A stretch of 64,000 nt of DNA from Rhizobiales bacterium Ga0077545 (GCA_001464335.1 LNEV01000012.1:56206-120205); one strand, 5' to 3'; numbered from the stretch's first letter, positions 44,772-55,418 are shown. The notes: generated by a model not told the origin, from the sequence alone. Translations and numbers: made by a program.

Positions 44772-47700
44772 TTACTCGGCGGCGGGCCGCGTCACGCGGA
44801 TCTGTGCCAGAAGTGCGCGCAGCGCCGCCGGGCGAAGCGGTTTGTGCAGGATCTCGAAGCCCTGATCGCGCGCGCCGTCGCGGACGGCCTGTCCGCGGTC
44901 TGCGGTGAGAAGGATGCCCGGCACGCCGCCTTCGGTCCGCGCCCGGATCTGACGCATGGTCGACAGGCCGTCTCCGCCGTCCAGGTGATAGTCGCAGATG
45001 ACGATGTCCGGCGCGCCTTCGCGTTCGATGATGTCGAGCGCGCCGGGAAGATCGGAGGCTGTCATCACACGGCACTGCCATCCCGTCAGCAATTGCTGCA
45101 TGCCGTCGAGAATGGCCGGCTCGTTGTCGATGCACAGGACGCGCATGCCCGACAGCAGGGATGTGGGGGCCGGGCGGCTCGGCTGCGTGGCGGATGTGAT
45201 CGGCCCGCTCGCAATCGGCACTTCGACGGCGAAGACGGAGCCCTTGCCGATCTGCGAGCGAAGCGTCAGCGGATGATCGAGCACGCGTGAGACGCGCTCG
45301 ACGATCGACAGGCCAAGGCCGAGGCCGCGCGCCACGCGGGCGCCGGAATCGAGGCGCTGGAACTCACGGAAGATCGCCTTCTGGCTTGCATACGGAATGC
45401 CGAGCCCGGTGTCCCATACCTCGATGCGGACATGGGCGCCACGGCGGCGGACGCCCATGACGACGCCGCCGGTCTGCGTGTACTTGATGGCGTTGGAGAC
45501 GAGATTTTGCAGCACCCGCCGCAGCAGGCGGCGATCCGAGCGCACCACGATGCCGGTATGGACGAAATTGAGGCTGATCCTCTTTTCTTCCGAGAGCGGG
45601 CGGAACTCGACCTCAAGCTGCCGGAAAATGTCCCCGAGCGAGCATACGCCGATATCGGGCTTGAACGCGCCCGCATCCAGCCGGGAGATGTCCAGCAGGA
45701 TCGAGAAGATTTCCTCGACCGATTGCAGAGATGCGTCGATGTTACCGGCAAGATCGCGGTGGGGCGCGGAATCGACCCGTTCGGACAGGCTCGCTACGTA
45801 AAGACGCGCGGCGTTGAGCGGCTGGAGAATGTCGTGGCTCGCCGCGGCCAGAAACCGCGTCTTTGAATAATTTGCCGTGTCCGCCTCGGCCTTGGCGCGC
45901 GCCAGTTCCTGATTGAGGCGCGTCAATTCCTGCGTGCGCTCGTTGACGCGCGCTTCGAGCGCCTTTTCCGTCAGCACGGCATCGGTGATGTCGGTAAACG
46001 TAACGACGAGGCCGCCGTCAGGCATGGCGTCGCTGCGGATTTCGATGGTCCGCCCGCTGTGGGAAAGCGGCACGCGGCTCGTGGCGCGCGCGACGACCGT
46101 TCGCTCCAGCCTCTCGGCAACGATGTCGGTGACATCGCCGGTGCCGTAAAGGCCGCGCTCGGCGGCATCGCGAATGATCTCTTCCACGGGCCGGCCCATA
46201 TGCAGGAAGCCGTCCGGCATCGCGAAGATGCGGATGAATTCGCGGTTCCAGCAGACAAGCCGGAGATCCTTGTCGTAGACGACGATGCCGTGCCGGCTGT
46301 GATCGATGGCCGATTGAAGGAGGTCATAGGAGCCCTTGACCGCCATCGACGCCTCGTCGAGGAGCTGCAGCGCTTCTTTCTGCGACACGTTTTTGCGCCG
46401 TAGGGACAGTGAGAGGACAAGGCGGGCGGAGCTTGGGCCGATCACCGATGTCAGGAGATGTTCGGCAAACCGCACCATGTGGATGTCGGCTTCGTCGAAC
46501 AGCGAGATGCGGGTGCTGCGGTTCTCGGCAAATTCCTGAAAGGCCTGCCGCGCCCGCTCCTCGCCGAGGTAGCGCGCGACGACTCCCTGCAGTTCCCCGA
46601 CGCGCACCGGAATGTGCCAGCTGCGAAAACTCTGCGCCATGGCCGCGTTCGGCCGGCCGACAAAGGCAGCCGCCTGCAGGCGTTCCATTGGAGAGCGCGT
46701 CGATGTCAGCGAGCCCGCGACGAAGGCCAGGATGTTGAAAGTCAGGCTCCAGACGACCGAATGCACGAGCGGGTCGGCTTCAAAGCCGAACAGGGCCTGC
46801 GGCCGCAGGAAATTGATGCCGAAGAGCCCGTCCGTCAGGATCTGCGCGCCGAGCATGCCCTCATGGGCGATGCTCGGCAGAAACAGTGTGTACATCCACA
46901 CGGCAAGGCCGGTCAGGATGCCGAGAATGGCGCCGCGCCCGCTGGCCCCTTTCCAGACGAGGCCACCGAAAAAGGCGGGCGCGAACTGCGCGATCGCAAC
47001 CATGGACAGAAGGCCGATGGAGGCGAGATTGGCGTCCGAGGCGGTGCGGTAATAGATGTAGGCGAACAGCAGAATGATCGCGATGGATGCACGGCGCACG
47101 AAAAACAGGGTGCGGCGCATATTGTTCGGCGGCTGCCCGCCGCTGCGCAGCAGCACCGGCACGGCAATGTTGTTCGAAAGCATGATCGCGAGCGCGACCG
47201 ATTCCACGATCACCATGGCCGTTGCCGCCGAAAGACCGCCGACGAACGCCACCACGGTAAGGGCATGCGAGGAGGCCTCCATCGGCAGGCCCAGCACATA
47301 CATGTCCGGCGGAAAGGACGTGCCGGAAAACACGAGAAGACCACCCACCGCCATCGGCACGATGAAGATGTTGATGGCGATCATGTAGAGCGGAACGAGA
47401 ATCGCGGCGTGGCGGATTTCGCGCTCGCCCATGTTCTCGACCACCATGACGTGAAACTGGCGCGGCAGAAGAAAGATCGCCGAGAACGACAGCACGGTGA
47501 AGGCGGCGATCTTGCTGAGGCTGATGGTTTCGAACTGTTCGCGGGCGCCGATGTCCTCCGTCATTTTGACGAGCGGGCCGAGGCCGCCGAACATGCCCCA
47601 GACCACGAAAATACCGACCGACAGCAGCGCGACGAGCTTGATGAGGCTCTCGGTCGCAATGGCGAGCGCAAGGCCCGGCTGGTGTTCGGTGGCGTCGATG

Positions 47701-48245
47701 TGGCGGGTGCCGAACAGAATGGCGAAGACGGCAAGCACGGCCGTGATCCAGAACGGGATGCCGCCGAAGCTGGATGTGAGCGTTTGCGCCGGGCCGCCGG
47801 TGTCGAGCACGATGGCAACGCCTGCGGTGATGGCTTTCAGCTGCAGCGCGATGTAAGGCACCGCGCCGACCAGCGCCGCGAGCGAGACGACGACGGCAAG
47901 CGTCTGGTTCTTGCCGTAGCGGGCGGCGAGAAAGTCGGCGACGGATGTGATGTTCTGCGCCTTTGCCAGCCGGGCGATCTTCAGGATCAGCGGGCTCGCC
48001 AGCGCGAAGGCGATGATCGGGCCGGTGTAGACGCCGATGAAATCGAGCCCTTGCGTCGCCGCCTGTCCGACCGAGCCGAAAAAGGTCCATGACGAGCAAT
48101 AGACCGCGATCGAGAAGGAATAGATGTAGGGGCGCGCCCAGCCCTCCATCCACGCCGGACGCATACGGTCGGCGTAGGCGGCTATGGCAAACAAAAGGCC
48201 CAGATACCCCATCGCAACAGCAATGACGGCCCAGCCGTGCTGCAT
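44772..48245 (-). CDS. Hybrid sensor histidine kinase with sodium/solute symporter domain (CrbS-like)
   Basis: The 1157-residue membrane protein has an SSS/SLC5 symporter module of about 12-13 helices over residues 1-510, then a linker. A PAS domain (DHSRHGIVVYDKDLRLVCWN) and a coiled coil follow. HisKA carries His804 in ASHDILQPLNAARLY, and HATPase_c has NLVSNAIKYTQTGGV and GLGLGLSIVERV. A C-terminal receiver domain has Asp1085 in VICDYHLDGGDG. The architecture matches CrbS/CbrA-type kinases, which sense or transport a small carboxylate or amino acid. The convergent LuxR regulator is the likely partner. Confidence 0.92.
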   Translation of the reverse strand: MQHGWAVIAVAMGYLGLLFAIAAYADRMRPAWMEGWARPYIYSFSIAVYCSSWTFFGSVGQAATQGLDFIGVYTGPIIAFALASPLILKIARLAKAQNITSVADFLAARYGKNQTLAVVVSLAALVGAVPYIALQLKAITAGVAIVLDTGGPAQTLTSSFGGIPFWITAVLAVFAILFGTRHIDATEHQPGLALAIATESLIKLVALLSVGIFVVWGMFGGLGPLVKMTEDIGAREQFETISLSKIAAFTVLSFSAIFLLPRQFHVMVVENMGEREIRHAAILVPLYMIAINIFIVPMAVGGLLVFSGTSFPPDMYVLGLPMEASSHALTVVAFVGGLSAATAMVIVESVALAIMLSNNIAVPVLLRSGGQPPNNMRRTLFFVRRASIAIILLFAYIYYRTASDANLASIGLLSMVAIAQFAPAFFGGLVWKGASGRGAILGILTGLAVWMYTLFLPSIAHEGMLGAQILTDGLFGINFLRPQALFGFEADPLVHSVVWSLTFNILAFVAGSLTSTRSPMERLQAAAFVGRPNAAMAQSFRSWHIPVRVGELQGVVARYLGEERARQAFQEFAENRSTRISLFDEADIHMVRFAEHLLTSVIGPSSARLVLSLSLRRKNVSQKEALQLLDEASMAVKGSYDLLQSAIDHSRHGIVVYDKDLRLVCWNREFIRIFAMPDGFLHMGRPVEEIIRDAAERGLYGTGDVTDIVAERLERTVVARATSRVPLSHSGRTIEIRSDAMPDGGLVVTFTDITDAVLTEKALEARVNERTQELTRLNQELARAKAEADTANYSKTRFLAAASHDILQPLNAARLYVASLSERVDSAPHRDLAGNIDASLQSVEEIFSILLDISRLDAGAFKPDIGVCSLGDIFRQLEVEFRPLSEEKRISLNFVHTGIVVRSDRRLLRRVLQNLVSNAIKYTQTGGVVMGVRRRGAHVRIEVWDTGLGIPYASQKAIFREFQRLDSGARVARGLGLGLSIVERVSRVLDHPLTLRSQIGKGSVFAVEVPIASGPITSATQPSRPAPTSLLSGMRVLCIDNEPAILDGMQQLLTGWQCRVMTASDLPGALDIIEREGAPDIVICDYHLDGGDGLSTMRQIRARTEGGVPGILLTADRGQAVRDGARDQGFEILHKPLRPAALRALLAQIRVTRPAAE

Positions 48246-48383
48246 CGGATTTCCTCAACTCAGCGCTGCGCGATCAATATCAGCCACAGCCTGCCGCCAC
48301 TAGAGCTTCGCAATGACGGCACCTGTGCGAGCGGAATGCGCTGAACCTTTGGGTGGGTCGCGGGTTAATGGAGCGGAGGGTTC

Positions 48384-49109
48384 ATGTTCAAGCCGACACC
48401 GTTCGCCCTGGGGGCCATCACGATTTTCGCAGGTCTCGCTGCTGCCGGGTTCACAACAGATCGCGCGGGCGTGCGGGCCGAGAGCGCGCTTGAATTTTCG
48501 GTGAATCAGCAGCGCATCCGCTCCGGGCAGCGCGAGGTCTATTACAGCCGCGAGCCGAGGCGCGTGCAGCCTCAGGGCGGCGGCTTCTTCCGCCAGTTGT
48601 TCGGCTTCGAGGATTACCGGGAGCCGGCGGCGCCCAGTACCGCCGCGGCCCCCGATCTCAAGCGGGCGGTGTGCCGCCGCACCTGCGACGGGGCACAGCT
48701 CGTGCTCGGCTTTGTGTCCTCGCGCGAAGACCAGAAAGACGCCCGAGCAATGTGCGCCGTTGCCGGAGCAGGCGAGGCGACCTCGTTCGAGCTCGAAAAG
48801 TTCATGCCCGCCGAAGCGCCGCAGATTGCCTCCGCCGGGCCGGTGCTGATGGAAGGACGTGCCTCCCTGTCGAGCGAGACAAGCGCACGTCCGGTGCGGG
48901 GGGGCTGCGCGAAGATCGACCAGCCGATGGCGGTTCCCATCCTCCACGATACGACATTGCGGCGGGGCGACGTCGTCGCAACAAGCGGCGGCTTCAAGGT
49001 CTTCGTCGGAAAAGGACGGCCGCCGTTTCGCCAGAGCGACTTTATCGCGCTCGATCAGCGCAAAAAGATCAGCAAGGACCTTCGCGGCGTGAAAATCGCG
49101 GACAGGTGA
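48384..49109 (+). CDS. DUF2865-like secreted protein
   Basis: The 241-residue product has an N-terminal signal or anchor (FALGAITIFAGLAAAGFTT). A cysteine-containing domain (VCRRTCDGAQLVLGFVSSRE, then DARAMCAVAGAGEATSFELE) fits the DUF2865 pattern of envelope proteins in Hyphomicrobiales. It is divergent from the symporter-kinase gene across a 138-bp gap. The function is unknown. Confidence 0.7.
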   Translation: MFKPTPFALGAITIFAGLAAAGFTTDRAGVRAESALEFSVNQQRIRSGQREVYYSREPRRVQPQGGGFFRQLFGFEDYREPAAPSTAAAPDLKRAVCRRTCDGAQLVLGFVSSREDQKDARAMCAVAGAGEATSFELEKFMPAEAPQIASAGPVLMEGRASLSSETSARPVRGGCAKIDQPMAVPILHDTTLRRGDVVATSGGFKVFVGKGRPPFRQSDFIALDQRKKISKDLRGVKIADR

Positions 49110-49170
49110 TTTTCCATCTTTTCCTGTCCGGGGAGGCAGTTAAAGATCGGCGCCCACACCGGAGGGTTCT

Positions 49171-49584
49171 ATGCTCGAGGAATTCAAAAAGTTCGCCCTC
49201 AAGGGCAACGTTGTCGATCTGGCCGTCGGCGTCATCATCGGCGCGGCCTTCAGCCAGATCGTGTCTTCGCTTGTCGAGGATGTCGTCATGCCGCTTATCG
49301 GCTTTGTGACCGGCGGTCTCGATTTCTCGAACTATTTTTTCCAGCTGAGCGGCACGCCGGCAGCCACCTATAACGCCGCCAAGGAAGCGGGCGCGACGCT
49401 TGGCTACGGCCAGTTCCTGACCGTCGGCCTGAAGTTTCTCATCGTGGCCTGGGTTCTGTTCCTCGCCGTGCGCGGCATCAATCGCCTGCGCGCCAAGGAA
49501 GAGGAAAAGCCGGCGGAAGTCGCGGAAGTGCCGCGCGAGCAGAAGCTTCTCGAGGAAATCCGCGATCTCCTCGCGCAGCGGTAA
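49171..49584 (+). CDS. mscL: Large-conductance mechanosensitive channel MscL
   Basis: The 137-residue product [20 protein letters not shown] then [20 protein letters not shown] is the canonical MscL N-terminal helix and pore. The second helix is [18 protein letters not shown] and the C-terminal bundle carries charged repeats. It opens under membrane tension to release osmolytes. GGAGGGTTCT precedes the start. Confidence 0.97.
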   Translation: MLEEFKKFALKGNVVDLAVGVIIGAAFSQIVSSLVEDVVMPLIGFVTGGLDFSNYFFQLSGTPAATYNAAKEAGATLGYGQFLTVGLKFLIVAWVLFLAVRGINRLRAKEEEKPAEVAEVPREQKLLEEIRDLLAQR

Positions 49585-50817
49585 TTATTCCGCAGCCACC
49601 GAAATGCGCTTCAGCTGAAGCGCGCTCCACACCTCGTCGAGGGCATCGGCGAGGTTGTGGATGAGATCGTCCGAGTGGAACGGCGTCGGCGTGAAACGCA
49701 GGCGCTCCGTTCCGCGCGGCACGGTCGGGAAATTGATCGGCTGCACATAGATGCGGTGTTTTTCGAGCAGCCGGTCGGACGCCGCCTTGGCGAGCGAAGG
49801 ATCTCCGACGAGAAGCGGCACGATGTGCGTGTCGCCCATCATCACGGGCAGTCCGCGCGACAGGAGCACGCGCTTGGCCGTCTCCGCCTGGCGCTGCTGC
49901 GCCTCGCGCTCGACGGAGGATGTCTTTAGATGCCGCACCGACGCGCAGGCGGCGGCCGCGACTGCCGGAGGCAGCGTGCTCGTGAAGATGAATCCCGGCG
50001 CATAGGAACGCACGGTGTCGACGATCAGCTTGGAGGCGGCGATGTAGCCGCCGACGACGCCGAAGCCCTTGGCAAGCGTTCCCTCGATGACGTCGATCCG
50101 GTCCATCAGGCCTTCGCGCTCGGCAACGCCCGCGCCGCGCGCGCCATACATGCCGACGGCATGGACCTCGTCGATATAGGTCATCGCGCCGTAGCGCTCG
50201 GCCAGATCGCAGATCGCGGCGATGGGGGCGATGTCGCCGTCCATCGAATAAATGCTTTCGAACACGATCAGCTTCGGCCGGGCGCGGTCTTCGGCGCGCA
50301 GCAGGCTTTCGAGATGATCGAGGTCGTTGTGGCGGAAAATCTTCTTTTCGCAGCCCGAATGCCGCACGCCCGCGATCATCGAGGCGTGGTTCAATTCGTC
50401 CGACAGGATGAGGCAGTCCGGCAGCACACCGGCGATCGTCGAAATGGCCGCTTCGTTCGACACGAAGCCGGAGGTGAAGACGAGCGCGGCGTCCTTGCCG
50501 TGAAGGTCGGCCAGCTCTTCTTCAAGAACGACGATGGGGTGATGGTTGCCGGAAATGTTGCGCGTGCCGCCCGCGCCCGCGCCGGTTGTCAGCGCCGTCT
50601 GGGCCATAGCGCCCACGACGTCGGGGTGCTGGCCCATGCCCAGATAATCGTTCGAACACCAGACGGTGATCTCTTTCACGCCCTCCGGCGAATGCCACAG
50701 GGCATGCGGAAAACGCCCGTTCACGCGCTCCAGATCGGCAAAGACCCGGTAGCGGCGTTCGGAGTGGAGTTTCTCGACAGCCTTCTCGAAGAAGGCGCCA
50801 TAAGCGGGCTTCGCCAT
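49585..50817 (-). CDS. hemA: 5-aminolevulinate synthase HemA (ALAS)
   Basis: The 410-residue PLP enzyme condenses glycine and succinyl-CoA, the first haem step in alphaproteobacteria. Hallmarks include [18 protein letters not shown], the glycine-rich [14 protein letters not shown], the [18 protein letters not shown] block with the PLP Asp and His, and the Schiff-base lysine in [18 protein letters not shown] 50817 is preferred to ATG 50835 because [17 protein letters not shown] aligns with the family start. It is convergent with mscL with no gap. Confidence 0.96.
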   Translation of the reverse strand: MAKPAYGAFFEKAVEKLHSERRYRVFADLERVNGRFPHALWHSPEGVKEITVWCSNDYLGMGQHPDVVGAMAQTALTTGAGAGGTRNISGNHHPIVVLEEELADLHGKDAALVFTSGFVSNEAAISTIAGVLPDCLILSDELNHASMIAGVRHSGCEKKIFRHNDLDHLESLLRAEDRARPKLIVFESIYSMDGDIAPIAAICDLAERYGAMTYIDEVHAVGMYGARGAGVAEREGLMDRIDVIEGTLAKGFGVVGGYIAASKLIVDTVRSYAPGFIFTSTLPPAVAAAACASVRHLKTSSVEREAQQRQAETAKRVLLSRGLPVMMGDTHIVPLLVGDPSLAKAASDRLLEKHRIYVQPINFPTVPRGTERLRFTPTPFHSDDLIHNLADALDEVWSALQLKRISVAAE

Positions 50818-51029
50818 AGTGGGCCGTTCAAGCATAGAATTAATCTAGCCTAGAATTGGCCCCTTGTCGCTTCGGGATTGTTCCGGAGGGACAACGTGCC
50901 GCGTGGTTTCTCGAGGCCCGCGCCAGCCTTGGACAGGTGAGCCGGGCATATAGTGTTCGTTCGGACCTGCGTCCCATGCTAGGCAACGAGCGCAGATTTT
51001 GAAACCCTCCGGCTGTTTTCAGGACGCCC

Positions 51030-52430
51030 ATGATACCCGTCATATTGTGTGGAGGTGCGGGAACGCGGCTGTGGCCGGCCTCGCGCGACAGCCGCCCCAA
51101 GCAGTTCATTCGCCTGACGGGGAGCCGTTCGCCCTTCCAGGAAACCCTGATCGCGTTTTCCGATCCGGCCGTTTTCGGAAAGCCGATCGTCGTTGCCAAC
51201 AAGGAGCATCGCTTCCTGGTTGCCGAACAGCTCGCAGCGCTCGGCGTCGAGGCGGACATCCTGCTTGAGCCGGCACGGCGCGATTCGGGGCCGGCCGTGG
51301 CCGCCGCCGCGGTGTTTGCCAGTGGGCGCGATCCGGCTGCGGTTCTGCTGGTTCTCGCCGCCGACCATCTGGTCCGCAAGCCGGAAGCGTTCCGCGCCGC
51401 CTGCCTCCTCGCGTTGCCCGCCGCGCAGGATGGAAAGATCGTCGTTTTCGGCGTCACCCCCGACCGCCCCGCGACAGGTTATGGCTATATCCGCCCCGGC
51501 GCGGCTCTGGGCGAGACCGGGCTGCACACCGTCGACGCCTTCGTCGAGAAGCCGGACGCGGACACGGCCGCGCGCTACATCTCCGAAAAATATCTGTGGA
51601 ATGCGGGCAATTTCCTGTTCTCGGCAAAGACCCTGCTTGAGGACTACGCAGAATTCGAGGGCGCGAGCGTCGAGGCCGTCCGCGCGGCCGTGGCCGGTGC
51701 CGAACTCGATCTCGGCTTCAACGTTCTGGCGCGCGAGGCCTTTCTGGCGGCCGCGCCCAAGAGCCTCGATTACGCGGTGATGGAGCGCACGGCGCGCGCG
51801 GTGGTCGTTCCCGTCGATCACGGCTGGTCGGACCTCGGCACCTGGCACACGATCTGGGATGTCGGCGACAAGGACGATGCCGGCAATGTCGGACGCGGCC
51901 CGGTCGAGATTTTCGACAGCACGAACTGCCTTGCGATGTCCGACCGCACGCTCGTCACGGTTGCCGGTCTCAGCGATGTGGTCGTCGTTGCCGACGACGA
52001 TGCGATTCTGGTGACGCATCGTGACAATGCGGAAGGCATGCGCAATCTCGTCGGGCATCTGCGCCAGAAGGGCCACGCCCAGGCCGACACGCATGCGCGC
52101 GGCTATCGCCCCTGGGGCCATTACCAGTCGCTGGACACCGGCAACCGGTTTCAGGTCAAGCGGATCGTGGTAAAACCCGGCGCGCAATTGTCATTGCAGC
52201 GTCACGCGCACCGGGCAGAGCACTGGATCGTGGTGCGCGGCGTTGCCGAGGTGACGATCGGCGACAGCGTCAGCATGTTCAGGGAGAACGAGTCGACCTA
52301 TATTCCGCAAGGGGCCAAGCATCGTCTGCGCAATCCCGGGAAGATCGATCTCGAACTCATCGAAGTACAGACCGGGTCTTATCTCGGCGAAGACGATATC
52401 GAGCGTTTCGAAGATATTTACGGCCGCTGA
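51030..52430 (+). CDS. Mannose-1-phosphate guanylyltransferase/mannose-6-phosphate isomerase
   Basis: The 466-residue bifunctional enzyme has the nucleotidyltransferase signature ILCGGAGTRLWPASR then RPKQFIRL and the FVEKPD block. Its C-terminal cupin isomerase domain has RPWGHYQSLDTGNRFQVKRI, SLQRHAHRAEHW and YIPQGAKHRLRNPG. It makes GDP-mannose for capsule, LPS or exopolysaccharide. It is followed by UDP-glucose dehydrogenase on the same strand. Confidence 0.95.
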   Translation: MIPVILCGGAGTRLWPASRDSRPKQFIRLTGSRSPFQETLIAFSDPAVFGKPIVVANKEHRFLVAEQLAALGVEADILLEPARRDSGPAVAAAAVFASGRDPAAVLLVLAADHLVRKPEAFRAACLLALPAAQDGKIVVFGVTPDRPATGYGYIRPGAALGETGLHTVDAFVEKPDADTAARYISEKYLWNAGNFLFSAKTLLEDYAEFEGASVEAVRAAVAGAELDLGFNVLAREAFLAAAPKSLDYAVMERTARAVVVPVDHGWSDLGTWHTIWDVGDKDDAGNVGRGPVEIFDSTNCLAMSDRTLVTVAGLSDVVVVADDDAILVTHRDNAEGMRNLVGHLRQKGHAQADTHARGYRPWGHYQSLDTGNRFQVKRIVVKPGAQLSLQRHAHRAEHWIVVRGVAEVTIGDSVSMFRENESTYIPQGAKHRLRNPGKIDLELIEVQTGSYLGEDDIERFEDIYGR

Positions 52431-52456
52431 GAGCGGTATTCTGGGAGCCATAGTTC

Positions 52457-53773
52457 ATGCGTCTTGCGATGATCGGGTCGGGCTATGTGGGCCTTGTCTC
52501 CGGAGCCTGTTTTGCCGATTTCGGACATGATGTCGTCTGTATCGACAAGGACGAAAGCAAGATCGCACGGCTCGAACGCGGCGAAATCCCGATTTACGAG
52601 CCTGGCCTCGACGAGCTTGTCACGCGCAATGCGCGCGAGGGACGGCTGTCGTTCTCGACGGATCTCGCCTCGGGTGTCGCAGGAGCCGAGGCGGTGTTCA
52701 TCGCGGTCGGTACGCCCTCGCGCCGTGGCGACGGGCAGGCCGATCTGTCCTATGTCTATGCCGCCGCCGAGGAGATCGCCGCGGCCCTGTCCGGCTTTAC
52801 CGTGATCGTCAACAAATCGACCGTGCCCGTCGGTACGGGCGATGAGGTCGAGCGCATCATACGCAACGCACGCCCCGATGCCGATTTCGCGGTGGCGTCT
52901 AACCCGGAATTCCTGCGCGAAGGTGCCGCGATCACCGATTTCAAGCGTCCGGACCGCATCGTCGTCGGCGTCGAGGACGAACGGGCGCGCAATGTGATGA
53001 GCGAAATCTACCGTCCGCTCTTTCTCAACGCCGCGCCGATCCTCTTCACCGGGCGCCGCACGGCCGAGCTGACGAAATACGCCGCCAATGCGTTTCTGGC
53101 GACGAAGATCACCTTCATCAACGAAATGGCGGATCTGTGCGAAGCGGTCGGCGCCGATGTGCAGGAAGTTGCCAAGGGCATCGGCCTCGACAACCGCATC
53201 GGCTCGAAATTCCTTCATGCCGGGCCGGGCTATGGCGGTTCGTGCTTCCCGAAAGACACCCGCGCGCTCGTCGAGACGGCGCGTCAGTACGATGCGCCGT
53301 CGCGCATCGTCGAGGCGGTCGTCACCATCAACGAGGAGCGCAAGAGCGCGATGGCGCGCAAGGTGCTGCGCATCTGCGGTGGCTCGCTCGAGGGCAAGAC
53401 GGTCGCGGTGCTGGGCCTGACCTTCAAGCCGAACACCGACGACATGCGCGAAGCGCCCTCGCTGGCGCTCATCGCCGAACTGCAGAGGCTGGGCGCAAAA
53501 ATCCGCGCCTTCGATCCGGTCGGCATGGAGCAGGCCGCGCCTCTGCTGGAGGGCGTCGCCTTTGCGAAAGATCCTTACGAATGCGCGACGGATGCGGATG
53601 CGCTTGTCATCGTGACGGAATGGAACGCCTTCCGCGCGCTCGATCTCTCACGCCTCGGCGGCCTGATGAAAGAGCGCGCGCTTGTCGATCTGCGCAACAT
53701 CTACCGTCCCGAAGAGGCGCTGCGCCACGGCTTCCGCTATGAGGGCGTCGGGCGCTCGCGCACCGCGTCCTGA
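52457..53773 (+). CDS. UDP-glucose 6-dehydrogenase
   Basis: The 438-residue enzyme has the N-terminal NAD motif MIGSGYVGLVSGACFADFG, the NKSTVPVGTG and NPEFLREGAAI blocks, the catalytic cysteine in YGGSCFPKDTRAL and the C-terminal GLTFKPNTDDMREAPSL. It makes UDP-glucuronate for surface polysaccharides. With the upstream GDP-mannose gene it supplies exopolysaccharide precursors. Confidence 0.96.
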   Translation: MRLAMIGSGYVGLVSGACFADFGHDVVCIDKDESKIARLERGEIPIYEPGLDELVTRNAREGRLSFSTDLASGVAGAEAVFIAVGTPSRRGDGQADLSYVYAAAEEIAAALSGFTVIVNKSTVPVGTGDEVERIIRNARPDADFAVASNPEFLREGAAITDFKRPDRIVVGVEDERARNVMSEIYRPLFLNAAPILFTGRRTAELTKYAANAFLATKITFINEMADLCEAVGADVQEVAKGIGLDNRIGSKFLHAGPGYGGSCFPKDTRALVETARQYDAPSRIVEAVVTINEERKSAMARKVLRICGGSLEGKTVAVLGLTFKPNTDDMREAPSLALIAELQRLGAKIRAFDPVGMEQAAPLLEGVAFAKDPYECATDADALVIVTEWNAFRALDLSRLGGLMKERALVDLRNIYRPEEALRHGFRYEGVGRSRTAS

Positions 53774-53780
53774 CCGGCTT

Positions 53781-54650
53781 TCAGCTCTGCATCCAGAACG
53801 CGCCGCCAAGCCGCTGGAGCCCCGCGAGCGCGGGCAAGGCGAACACATCGTCCAGCGAGCCGCTCAGTTCGGCGTCCATTCCGGCAAAATAGGCCGGGAA
53901 CAGAATGTCGTGGCCGCATGCGCCGGCCAGAAGATAGGACGTCCAGACATATTGTTCGTTGTAGTAACGACCGTTCCAGGTGGCCGGATAATCGAGCGGC
54001 AGGAAGATGTCGTGGATGCCATAGGTGATGCCGCGCGGCAGCATCGGGGCCACTTCGTTGAAGAACACCGTGGCGTCGGTGTTGGTGAACACGTGATGGC
54101 TGCCGTCCTGAAAGAAAACATCCCCGGGCGACAGCAGATCGAGCACCTGCTCGCCGATGTCCTGAAACGGCGCGCGCACCACCTCGTCGCAGATGGCGTC
54201 GATCTCGGCGCGCGGTTCGGGATCGATCGAGATGATCCGGGTCTGCAAGCCGTAATCGCGGATCGCCTTGCGGGCGAATTTGGTCGACGAGCCCGAGCCG
54301 ATTTCGACGTAAAGACGCGGGTTCTGCCGCTTCAGCAGCGCGGTCAGGATCATGCCGTCGAGCGGCGGAAGGTAAATGTTGTGCCAATGCGGCGTATCGG
54401 CGCTTTCCAGATGCGCCGGAATTTCGGCAAAGCTCTCGCGGCAGCCGAGGATTTCGCCGCAAAGCTCGCGGAAAACCCCGCGCCTTTCCTCCATCATCCC
54501 GATCAGTCTGCGCCCCGCGCGCGAGTTCGGAAAATCGCGCGGCGCGAGCACGAAGGGATAGACCTGAAACGCAATGTGCCGGATCGGCGGCGCCGCCCGC
54601 AGGCGCACAGGCTCGTCGGCACACACAGCGGCGGATTCAACAGCGCTCAT
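53781..54650 (-). CDS. Class I SAM-dependent methyltransferase-like protein
   Basis: The 289-residue product starts at ATG 54650, preceded by GGAGAA. The central Rossmann-like segment has LYVEIGSGSSTKFARKAI, the acidic RIISIDPEPRAEI and DVFFQDGSHHVFTNTDATVF. It looks like a methyltransferase of the TylF/class I type acting on a sugar or small molecule. It is convergent with the UDP-glucose dehydrogenase gene. The substrate is unknown. Confidence 0.75.
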   Translation of the reverse strand: MSAVESAAVCADEPVRLRAAPPIRHIAFQVYPFVLAPRDFPNSRAGRRLIGMMEERRGVFRELCGEILGCRESFAEIPAHLESADTPHWHNIYLPPLDGMILTALLKRQNPRLYVEIGSGSSTKFARKAIRDYGLQTRIISIDPEPRAEIDAICDEVVRAPFQDIGEQVLDLLSPGDVFFQDGSHHVFTNTDATVFFNEVAPMLPRGITYGIHDIFLPLDYPATWNGRYYNEQYVWTSYLLAGACGHDILFPAYFAGMDAELSGSLDDVFALPALAGLQRLGGAFWMQS

Positions 54651-54730
54651 GGTTTCTCCGGCAGCGATCGCACTCTGCCGGATCGATAGCGCCTCAAGCC
54701 TGCGCGGGGCTGGATTGACCTGAAATTTGT

Positions 54731-55099
54731 TCAGACGATGCGCTCTGCGATGAAACGCGAAATTTCGATCACATTCGTGCGCCCTGTAAATTCGAATTTC
54801 ACTTTGCCGAGGGCTGAGAAATAGATCTCCAATTCCGAGTCGAGATCGAAAGTGCCGGACGTCTCGACCGAATAGGCGACGATTGTCTTGTAAGGCATCG
54901 AGGTGAAGTCCTTTTTGCTTCCCGTAATGCCTTGGACGTTGACGGCGATTATCCGCTTGTTCGTAAATACGACGCCGTCTCGCATGGACTTGTAGGCGGA
55001 GATGACTTCCTCCCCCGGAAGAAGCAGGTCTCGGACGATGCCTGCATATTCGGGGTTCATTTTCAGTTTGAAGAACGATTTGTTTTTGAAGTCGATCAT
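54731..55099 (-). CDS. PH domain-like protein
   Basis: The 122-residue product starts MIDFKNKSFFKLKMN and contains LLPGEEVISAYKSMRDGVVF, TNKRIIAVNVQGITGSKKDF and TSMPYKTIVAYSVETSGTFD. These are the strand pattern of bacterial PH domains. It ends at a hydrophobic helix (ISRFIAERIV). The function is unknown. Confidence 0.8.
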   Translation of the reverse strand: MIDFKNKSFFKLKMNPEYAGIVRDLLLPGEEVISAYKSMRDGVVFTNKRIIAVNVQGITGSKKDFTSMPYKTIVAYSVETSGTFDLDSELEIYFSALGKVKFEFTGRTNVIEISRFIAERIV

Positions 55100-55258
55100 G
55101 GCGCCCCCAGCAATGTTTTGCTGATGGCCGAGTATCGTCTTCAATCACAAAAAATGCGCGCCAAATCTGGCGTGCCCTTGGGGTTCAGGGAAGGCGTTTT
55201 CTGTGCGGCGGCTCAAGGTTCCGCAGGAGCCCAAATCCAGCGTTCCCTGTTCGGAAGC

Positions 55259-55333
<75 letters not shown>

Positions 55334-55418
55334 AAAGGGCGGGCAGGGGCCGAAGCAAACCGGGCTTGAGGCGCAACCACGCTTGCGAGCTCTTTTCGTT
55401 TGCGCTTCACATGATCCC

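Noticed and set aside
46458..48092. Long rightward open frame of 544 codons opposite the symporter-kinase
   Set aside because: It is a GC-rich antisense frame, rich in Arg/His/Asp/Gly, with no domain, lying wholly within a clear kinase gene.
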